Part shown: positions 42,141 through 48,043 of the stretch, piece after piece
Numbering within the stretch: position 1 is the stretch's first letter
Layout: each line of letters opens with the position of its first letter
Source: an uncultured Caulobacterales bacterium
GTDB taxonomy: Bacteria > Pseudomonadota > Alphaproteobacteria > Caulobacterales > Maricaulaceae
Assembly (NCBI GenBank): GCA_937923965.1
Contig: CALDTL010000009.1
Span: 1 to 48,043, forward strand
Length of the DNA stretch: 48,043 nucleotides
Reading direction: 5' to 3'
Notes under the pieces: model-generated
What the model was told of the DNA's origin: nothing
Seen by the model: the letters and a program-made list of their open reading frames with translations, nothing else
Databases searched by the model: none
Position numbers and translations under genes: made by a program

Positions 42141-44927
42141 TTAGGCCTCTGCTGACGGCTCACTTCCCTCGAGATCATCACCATCTGCATCCTCTGTCTC
42201 TTCAATTCTGCCGACGCTCACGACGCGCTCGCTGTCTTTGACGCGGATGACTGTGACGCCGCGCGCGCTACGAGAGACGACAGAAATATTCCTGACAGGA
42301 CAGCGGATTAGCTGCCCGCCATCAGTCACGATCATGAGCTGATTATCCTCTTCAATGCTCATTGAGCGGACGAGCTTCGCTGGCACTGACTTTTTACCGC
42401 GATCCAGATTTTGAGCTGTTACGCCCTGCCCGCCGCGGTTCATACAGCGGTAGTCATAGGACGAGCTTCGCTTGCCCATACCATCATCTGCGAGTGTGAG
42501 CAGGAACTGCTCATTTGCCTGCAAGAAACCGAGCCGCGCTTCGTCAATAGAGGTTTCAACGGCGTCGTCGTCTACGTCGTCTTCGATGTCTTCACCGGCA
42601 TCCAAACCCGAAAGTGCGCGGCGCATCGCATTGGCATGTTTCATATAGGCGCGCGCCTCATCCGTCTCGATATCCACATGACGCAAGACGGCCATAGAAA
42701 TCACTTCATCGCCATCTGCCAGTTTTATGCCGCGAACGCCCGAGGAGGTGCGGCCCACAAACCGTCGAACATCAGTTGTCCGGAACCTAATCGACTTACC
42801 TTTGGCTGTCGTGAGCATTAAATCATCATCTTCGGTTACGACGCGGACATCGACAATGCCGTCGCCCTCATCGGGCTTCATGGCGATTTTTCCATTGCGG
42901 TTGACCCGCGTGAAGTCAGACAGACTATTGCGGCGAACCCCGCCAGAGCGAGAGGCAAACATGATATCCAATTCCGCCCAGCTCTCTTCGTCCTCGGGGA
43001 GTGCCATGATAGAATTAATTGTTTCTCCCTGTTCCAGCGGTAGAATATTCACCAGCGCTTTGCCGCGCGTATTCGGGCCGCCCGGCGGGAGTTTCCAGAC
43101 TTTGAGCTTATAGGCCATGCCGGTCGACGAGAAGAATAGAACCGGCGTATGGGTTGTCGCGACGAAGACAGTTGTGACGAAATCTTCGTCCTTCATCGAC
43201 ATTCCGGCGCGGCCCTTACCGCCTCTGCGCTGCGCGCGGTAAGTATCCAGCGGCGTGCGCTTCACATAGCCCGCAGCGGTCACAGTCACGACCATATCTT
43301 CGACCGCAATGAGGTCTTCGTCCTCGAAATCCAATCCACCCTCTGTGAAGACAGAGCGCCGCGGCGTCGAAAACTTTTCTTTTATTTCAGTGAGTTCTGC
43401 GGAGATGATAGACTGCACGCGCGCACGGCTCCGGAGGATATCCAGAAGGTCTGTGATGGTCGCCGCAAGCTTTTCCGCTTCCTCGGTAATTTCATCCATA
43501 CCTAATTGCGTCAGCTTCAAAAGCCGCAAGTCAAGAATAGCCCTCGCTTGTTCTTCTGTAAGTTGGATGCTGCCGTCGTCCATGAGTTTGGACCGCGGGT
43601 CGGCAATCAACTTTATCAGAGGGCCCATTTCTTGCGCGGGCCAAGTTCGTGACGTCAGTTTTTCGCGCGCCTCTTTCGGGTTCGCAGAGGACCGAATAAT
43701 TTTGATGATCTCATCAATATTTGCCACAGCCGTCGCGAGCCCGACGAGGATATGGGCGCGATCTCTAGCCTTGCTGAGATCGAATTTCGTCCGCCGTGCA
43801 ATGACTTCCTCGCGGAAGGCGAGGAAGGCTTCCAGCATATCACGGACGCTCATTTGCTGCGGCTTACCGCCGTTCAACGCCAGCATATTGGAGCTGAAAT
43901 TTTGCTGCATCGGCGTGTAACGGAAAAGTTGGTTTAATACGACTTCTGGGACGGCGTCGCGTTTCAGCTCGACGACAAGACGCATACCCACGCGGTCGGA
44001 TTCATCGCGAACCGCCGAAACGCCCTCAATCTTCTTATCATTGACCAGCGCCACAATTTTCTTCTGCAAATTCGCTTTATTGACCTGGAACGGTAGTTCC
44101 GTCGTGACAATCGCGAAACGGTCTTTGCGAATTTCTTCAACCTCCGTCTTCGCGCGCACGGTAACAGAGCCGCGCCCTGTCATCACGCCTTGGCGCGCCC
44201 CGGAGCGGCCCATGATGAAACCGCCCGTTGGGAAATCTGGGCCCGGAATGATCTCTAGGAGCTCTTCATCCGATAATTGACCGTTCTCCATCAATGCCAG
44301 CGTGGCATCAATAACCTCTCCAAGGTTATGCGGCGCGATATTCGTGGCCATACCCACCGCAATACCGCCGGCCCCATTGACGAGAAGGTTCGGATAGCGC
44401 GCGGGCAGAACCACAGGCTCGCTTTCGGACGCATCATAATTATCTTGGAAATTGACGGTGTTCTTTTCGATGTCGGCCAACAGACTCGCAGCGGGGCGGT
44501 CCATACGAACCTCTGTGTAACGCATCGCAGCCGGCGGATCGCCGTCTACTGAGCCAAAGTTTCCTTGTCCGTCTAGCAACGGCAGCCGCATAGAGAAATC
44601 CTGCGCCATACGCACGAGCGCGTCATACACCGCCGTGTCGCCATGCGGGTGATATTTACCGATGACATCGCCAACAACGCGGGCGGATTTCCTATAGGCT
44701 TTCTCGCGCGTGAACCCGTTTTCGTGCATGGCATAAAGAATGCGCCGATGGACGGGTTTCAAGCCGTCCCGCACGTCCGGAATCGCCCGAGAGACGATGA
44801 CCGACATCGCATAATCGAGATAGGAGCGTTTCATCTCCTCTTCGATGGTTACAGGGGAAACCCCATCCTCTTGGATCGGTTCCGGACGGTCATTTTCGTC
44901 TTCCGGGATGTCGGTCTCATCGGCCAT
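42141..44927 (-). CDS. gyrA: DNA gyrase subunit A
   Basis: Cuts and reseals DNA in the A2B2 gyrase that introduces negative supercoils. The 928-residue protein has the catalytic Tyr137 (RYTEVRM), the QRDR ([17 protein letters not shown]; Thr98 and Asp102 align with E. coli Ser83 and Asp87), and the GyrA box QRRGGKGR that wraps DNA on the C-terminal pinwheel. An acidic insert in the pinwheel ([14 protein letters not shown]) and an acidic tail add to the length, as in other alphaproteobacteria. It is divergent from sodC and is followed by the autotransporter, the unknown lipoprotein and the coaD cluster. Confidence 0.97.
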   Translation of the reverse strand: MADETDIPEDENDRPEPIQEDGVSPVTIEEEMKRSYLDYAMSVIVSRAIPDVRDGLKPVHRRILYAMHENGFTREKAYRKSARVVGDVIGKYHPHGDTAVYDALVRMAQDFSMRLPLLDGQGNFGSVDGDPPAAMRYTEVRMDRPAASLLADIEKNTVNFQDNYDASESEPVVLPARYPNLLVNGAGGIAVGMATNIAPHNLGEVIDATLALMENGQLSDEELLEIIPGPDFPTGGFIMGRSGARQGVMTGRGSVTVRAKTEVEEIRKDRFAIVTTELPFQVNKANLQKKIVALVNDKKIEGVSAVRDESDRVGMRLVVELKRDAVPEVVLNQLFRYTPMQQNFSSNMLALNGGKPQQMSVRDMLEAFLAFREEVIARRTKFDLSKARDRAHILVGLATAVANIDEIIKIIRSSANPKEAREKLTSRTWPAQEMGPLIKLIADPRSKLMDDGSIQLTEEQARAILDLRLLKLTQLGMDEITEEAEKLAATITDLLDILRSRARVQSIISAELTEIKEKFSTPRRSVFTEGGLDFEDEDLIAVEDMVVTVTAAGYVKRTPLDTYRAQRRGGKGRAGMSMKDEDFVTTVFVATTHTPVLFFSSTGMAYKLKVWKLPPGGPNTRGKALVNILPLEQGETINSIMALPEDEESWAELDIMFASRSGGVRRNSLSDFTRVNRNGKIAMKPDEGDGIVDVRVVTEDDDLMLTTAKGKSIRFRTTDVRRFVGRTSSGVRGIKLADGDEVISMAVLRHVDIETDEARAYMKHANAMRRALSGLDAGEDIEDDVDDDAVETSIDEARLGFLQANEQFLLTLADDGMGKRSSSYDYRCMNRGGQGVTAQNLDRGKKSVPAKLVRSMSIEEDNQLMIVTDGGQLIRCPVRNISVVSRSARGVTVIRVKDSERVVSVGRIEETEDADGDDLEGSEPSAEA

Positions 44928-45035
44928 TCAGCACTCGATTCGGCAGGGTTGAATTATTTGTCGGAACCTAGCACTTTACCGCCACGTATTCAAATTAGTT
45001 GCCAAATATAAAATCGGCTTTGACGGAGAGAAAAA

Positions 45036-45569
45036 ATGAGAAAAACACTAGCGATTACAATAGTTACTGCCGCTTCTATAACGCTGGCGGCTTGCTCCGG
45101 CTCTAAAAATTCCACGGCGGTCACAAACTTCCCAATCATGAACGCGGCAGGGGCAGAAATTGGGTCGCTGGGCGTAACCCCCCTCAAGGGCGGCGGCGTC
45201 GAGTTAAACGTGTCCGTCAGTGGTCTGGAGCCCGGCACGCGGGCCATGCATTTGCATGAAAGAGGGAGTTGCGTTGCGCCAGATTTCAAGAGCGCTGGTG
45301 GACATTATAACCCGGCTGGGGTTGCACACGGCCAAGTCGCGGACGGCCCACATGCGGGCGATATGATGAATGTTCAGGTCGCAGCGGATGGCACAGGCAG
45401 TTTCACAGTCAAGAACACGAAAGTCAATTTAAGCGGCGGAGACCTTCCCGTCTTGATGGATAACGATGGCTCAGCGCTTGTGATCCACGGCGGGGCCGAT
45501 GATTACCAAAGCCAGCCCAGCGGGGCCGCGGGGCCGCGTGTGGCCTGCGCCGTTATACCAGCTGGGTAA
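45036..45569 (+). CDS. sodC: Cu,Zn superoxide dismutase, lipoprotein
   Basis: Periplasmic enzyme that dismutes superoxide. The signal ends in lipobox LAAC (Cys20), so this 177-residue SodC is probably membrane-tethered. All metal ligands seem present: HLH (Cu), the bridging His in GGHYNP, His in VAHG and GPHAGD with its Asp (Zn), and His in VIHGGADDY. The disulfide Cys are in ERGSC and RVACAVI. The usual GFHxH sequence is replaced by MHLH, a variant found in some SodC-like proteins. A GGAGAG Shine-Dalgarno lies seven bases before the ATG. It is divergent from gyrA. Confidence 0.93.
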   Translation: MRKTLAITIVTAASITLAACSGSKNSTAVTNFPIMNAAGAEIGSLGVTPLKGGGVELNVSVSGLEPGTRAMHLHERGSCVAPDFKSAGGHYNPAGVAHGQVADGPHAGDMMNVQVAADGTGSFTVKNTKVNLSGGDLPVLMDNDGSALVIHGGADDYQSQPSGAAGPRVACAVIPAG

Positions 45570-45670
45570 TGAATGCAGCGCCGGAGAGCTAAGCGACAGT
45601 CCTGCTAATGACGCAGCACCATCAGCGGGTAGATGCCCTAAATTGATTTAACGCCGCTAAGTCAGCGACT

Positions 45671-45723
45671 CCGAAACGGCCATACCGTTTCGGCTTCCCT
45701 GGCGAATGATTGACAATCATTCG
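45671..45723. terminator. Two hairpins between convergent sodC and DUF2330 genes
   Basis: CCGAAACGG-CCATA-CCGTTTCGG (45671-45693) and CGAATGATTG-A-CAATCATTCG (45703-45723) are perfect inverted repeats; the second overlaps the DUF2330 stop codon. Neither has a T run, so their role as bidirectional terminators is tentative. Confidence 0.45.
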
Positions 45724-47117
45724 GTATCGTCGCCCCAAAGGTCCTTCCACCAGGTTGGGCCATTGTCATCATCTTCGCCTTTAATCTCAAATTTGACGCC
45801 TTTACCGGCCGCTTCAATATCGTCCCAAATCTTTGAGCGGTCCCATCCTGTGAGGTTGGCTAAGGTTTTGACTTCCTTCTCTTTCCGCTCATTGACCATT
45901 TTCTTATAGTCTGCGGCGGCCTCGCATTTCATCTCGCCCTCAAAGGCATGGCGCAGCACATAACGACCTTGGAAGTTCTGTTTATTCCCTGTTGTCTTGA
46001 ATTTCAGGTCCTCTGGGAAGCTTTTCGCGTCATAACGCACATGCAGCCGCGTGACGAAGACGTCTTGCGCTTGCGGCATAACAGGGCGGCGGCGCGGCAT
46101 GGGCTTTTGACTGCCGTTATCCCGAAGCCAGAATACGCCCAATTCCTGTAACTGCTCACGGCTGAGCGGGTCCGCAGCACAAGGATCGCACCATCCCATA
46201 TCCCACGCATATTCCATAAAGACGCCGTGGCCGCCCTCGCCTTTAGCCGCCGTCTTATACATACTCTTATAAAACTCCGGAAATTCGTCTTTGATATAGA
46301 CGGGCAGCTCTTGCCCTGACGGGATTTTCTGCGTGCGGTAATTCGTGGTCTCCACCTGCCCCTCGCGAGTTAGCGCATAGACAAAGAGATCTTGATCGCC
46401 TCGCGCATTCAATGTGCCAAGGCGGATAGGGAGCATGAATTTCGGAGACTCAAAGGCGACGGCGATGGGGCGCAGAAATTCATTCCCGGTCTTGGATTGC
46501 TCTTCCAAATTCACCTTCGCGACGAAGAATTTCATATCTTGCTTGATATAGCTGCCCAGCGTTTTCTTGGCCTTTTTAGGAACGCGGTAGCCATTGGTCT
46601 CGAGCCAAGTTTGCAGGCCGTCGCTTTCTTTGGCAGAGAGGATGAGAATATCATACTCGCCAACCGAGAAACTTTCTTCGATTGTGACGCCTAGAGACTC
46701 AGCTTGCTTATTAGCTGTCACAATAATTTCGTCAGCAACTGCGCCACGTTGCATCATAGGAGCGTAAACTCTTTGCCGCATACAAGGGTTATCATCGAAA
46801 TATTCCACCAACCTTGGCGCGGTATAGGCATCCAGATGATCGAGCAATCCCGCGTCTGAAATATGCACTTGCGCTTTTGTAATCACTGTGGGCACGGGAA
46901 TGACCATGGCAAATTCTGTCGGATCGCCAATATAATCATTGGCCATTGTTATAACCGTGCGGTCGCCATCACGCACCAAAGCCACTTTAGAACTTTGATT
47001 GAATAAATCCGTATCGGCTTTGGCGACATAGAAACCGCAAAAGGCAGAGGCGGATGGCGCGGCCGTAAGCGCGGCTATAGCGGCGGCGCTACTCAGCAGG
47101 TATTTGAATGGTTTCAT
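45717..47117 (-). CDS. DUF2330 exported protein
   Basis: A 466-residue member of the DUF2330 family, function unknown. Signal peptide 1-~25 (SASA-F), then the family opening CGFYVAKADTDLFNQSS, immediately after the cleavage site, and the motifs VALVRDGDRTVITMANDY, EFAMVIPVPTVI and a Cys pair in GWCDPCAADPLS. ATG 47117 follows AAAGGAG at good spacing; an in-frame start at 47198 is inside the upstream gene and unlikely. The product should be periplasmic or outer-membrane associated. Its start overlaps the end of the RnfD-like gene by 29 bases, which implies translational coupling and a shared function. Confidence 0.93.
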   Translation of the reverse strand: MKPFKYLLSSAAAIAALTAAPSASAFCGFYVAKADTDLFNQSSKVALVRDGDRTVITMANDYIGDPTEFAMVIPVPTVITKAQVHISDAGLLDHLDAYTAPRLVEYFDDNPCMRQRVYAPMMQRGAVADEIIVTANKQAESLGVTIEESFSVGEYDILILSAKESDGLQTWLETNGYRVPKKAKKTLGSYIKQDMKFFVAKVNLEEQSKTGNEFLRPIAVAFESPKFMLPIRLGTLNARGDQDLFVYALTREGQVETTNYRTQKIPSGQELPVYIKDEFPEFYKSMYKTAAKGEGGHGVFMEYAWDMGWCDPCAADPLSREQLQELGVFWLRDNGSQKPMPRRRPVMPQAQDVFVTRLHVRYDAKSFPEDLKFKTTGNKQNFQGRYVLRHAFEGEMKCEAAADYKKMVNERKEKEVKTLANLTGWDRSKIWDDIEAAGKGVKFEIKGEDDDNGPTWWKDLWGDDTE

Positions 47118-47970
47118 GAGAAACTCCTTTGGGTGAAAGCGAGAATTTGGGCCAATGATAGCGGCCCGCGGGAATAAGTCTGTCGATGAGCGGTACAATG
47201 GGCGCGGTTAGGATAAGCGCGAGGATGATGCCGGCTGCGTTATAAAAGGCGAATTGAATGGTAAAACCAAGCGCAGCAACCATCATGGCGTAAAGCACAC
47301 GCCCTAGCCTCGCATCCGGCGTGGTTTTCGGATCAGAAATCATAAAGAACGCAAAGATAAGCAGGGCCCCGCTTTGCAATTGATGCACGGGTATTGTCAG
47401 GGGATCACCCAGCCAGAGAGCCCGCCCAAATATCAAAGCGGCATAGCTCGCGAGTAAGGTTAGGCTGACATCCCAGCGTTTGGCTTTGCCCGTCACAATG
47501 CCGCCCATACCGAGCAGGAAGACGGCAAATATCGGCGCTGTCCCCCACTGCCCCGGTGAGATCCACGCGCCCGTAAAGAGCAGCGATAAGATGACGAGGC
47601 CAAAATTGGCGGGATTAAAAATATGCTTCCCGCGCCAACGCAGAATATATTTGGAGCTAATGGCCAAGATTCCTGCGGCAATAGACAGCGTTACAGAGCC
47701 TGTCCGCAATAAAAGCGTGAGCGATAGCGCAGAAATCAACGGGCTACGCGCATCAAAGCTTCGGCCTATAATCTTATCCGCGATTGCTTGCGTGCCAACC
47801 GTTGAGCCCACACAGGCCACAACATGCCACCACGGCAGTTGAAAGGCGAAATGAAATGTCCCGAGCAGGATGAGCGAAGAGAGAACAATAATTTGATAGT
47901 GGCGCGGGTCAGCCAAGAGCGCACGCAAAAGAGCGCCTCTATGCTGCATATATTGGGAAACTCCCGCCAT
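47089..47970 (-). CDS. Stand-alone RnfD/NqrB-like membrane protein
   Basis: A 293-residue protein with about eight or nine transmembrane segments, similar to RnfD/NqrB, the flavin-carrying membrane subunits of the Rnf and Na+-NQR complexes. Recognisable parts include ARSPLISALSLTLLLRTG, KHIFNPANFGLVIL and FMISDPKTTPDARLGR, the last two typical of the family. I do not find the SGAT motif whose Thr carries covalent FMN in RnfD/NqrB, and no other rnf/nqr gene is near. It overlaps DUF2330 by 29 bases. The start at 47970 has AAGGTGAAGG in front; an ATG at 47949 is possible. Upstream, to the window end, I see nothing callable. Confidence 0.88.
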   Translation of the reverse strand: MAGVSQYMQHRGALLRALLADPRHYQIIVLSSLILLGTFHFAFQLPWWHVVACVGSTVGTQAIADKIIGRSFDARSPLISALSLTLLLRTGSVTLSIAAGILAISSKYILRWRGKHIFNPANFGLVILSLLFTGAWISPGQWGTAPIFAVFLLGMGGIVTGKAKRWDVSLTLLASYAALIFGRALWLGDPLTIPVHQLQSGALLIFAFFMISDPKTTPDARLGRVLYAMMVAALGFTIQFAFYNAAGIILALILTAPIVPLIDRLIPAGRYHWPKFSLSPKGVSHETIQIPAE

Positions 47971-48043
47971 GCCTTCACCTTTGTAACTACGTCACCATAA
48001 CACGAGAAGAATAAGGCGCAATCATGACGCACATATCGAACTC

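Noticed and set aside
44610-44660. Thr98 of GyrA (E. coli Ser83 position) as quinolone-resistance mutation
   Set aside because: Non-Ser residues at this position occur as wild type in many bacteria; without a susceptible relative there is no evidence for selection.
47971-48043. Partial gene at the right edge
   Set aside because: A 73-base stretch has a short open minus frame that ends at TAG but too little sequence to judge coding.

Overview
The window is about 48 kb of a chromosome from an alphaproteobacterium, most likely a marine or aquatic member of the Hyphomonadaceae/Maricaulaceae/Robiginitomaculaceae side of the Caulobacterales/Maricaulales. This is an inference. It rests on (i) the gene order gyrA..coaD-ppi-ppi-queA-tgt and rne/amiC-mrcA-prfB; (ii) an RNase E with an acidic insert after its S1 part and a C-terminal GWW (PNPase-binding) motif; (iii) a tRNA-His that lacks G-1 and carries G1:U72 and A73; (iv) candidate CtrA boxes (TTAA-N7-TTAA); and (v) moderate GC and few IS-like traces. 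I see no insertion sequence, prophage, CRISPR array, rRNA or recognisable defence island. The window is mostly housekeeping DNA with a few accessory patches.

Layout. 1-1.7 kb: an epoxide-hydrolase-like gene cut by the window edge, rpsU, and a small HELCH metal-binding protein. 1.8-6.8 kb (minus): amiC, mrcA (PBP1A) and prfB, the last with a textbook +1 programmed frameshift. 7.2-10.3 kb (plus): rne with a long histone-H1-like tail. 10.3-12.7 kb: a nested inverted repeat, then an exported M48 metalloprotease with TPRs and a DsbA-type thiol oxidoreductase. 12.8-17.1 kb: radA, cvpA, purF and an SDR oxidoreductase in a tight run. 17.3-20.9 kb (minus): the envelope cluster yfgM-like, bamB, der. 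21.0-23.7 kb (minus): panB and a large acyl-CoA dehydrogenase. 23.8-28.2 kb: a cytochrome c lipoprotein, an outer-membrane barrel, nadK, a DUF2336 protein, tRNA-His and a second M48 lipoprotein. 28.4-32.6 kb: a very long AsmA protein and phhA.

32.6-34.8 kb: a non-coding stretch with 13 tandem heptamers, then an OmpA-family protein with three odd Cys-pair modules, and its regulatory region. 34.8-45 kb (minus): tRNA-Lys, tgt (two of four Zn ligands replaced), queA, two cyclophilins, coaD, an unknown lipoprotein, a YadA-type trimeric autotransporter built from five 84-residue supermodules, and gyrA. The lipoprotein and autotransporter look like an insertion between gyrA and coaD. 45-48 kb: a lipoprotein Cu,Zn-SOD, and a DUF2330 exported protein overlapping a stand-alone RnfD/NqrB-like membrane protein.

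Functionally, much of the window serves the cell envelope: amiC/mrcA peptidoglycan work, BamB/YfgM/BepA-like/DsbA/periplasmic cyclophilin folding factors, AsmA, OmpA and the autotransporter. The rest is information processing (rpsU, prfB, rne, radA, der, gyrA, queA/tgt) and cofactor or purine metabolism (panB and coaD at the two ends of the CoA route, nadK, purF). No clearly new multi-gene system is proven here. The best candidates for follow-up are the DUF2330/orphan RnfD pair, the Zn-ligand-poor Tgt, the RNase E tail, the 252-bp supermodule adhesin in its conserved-operon gap, the nested inverted repeat downstream of rne, and the heptamer array.
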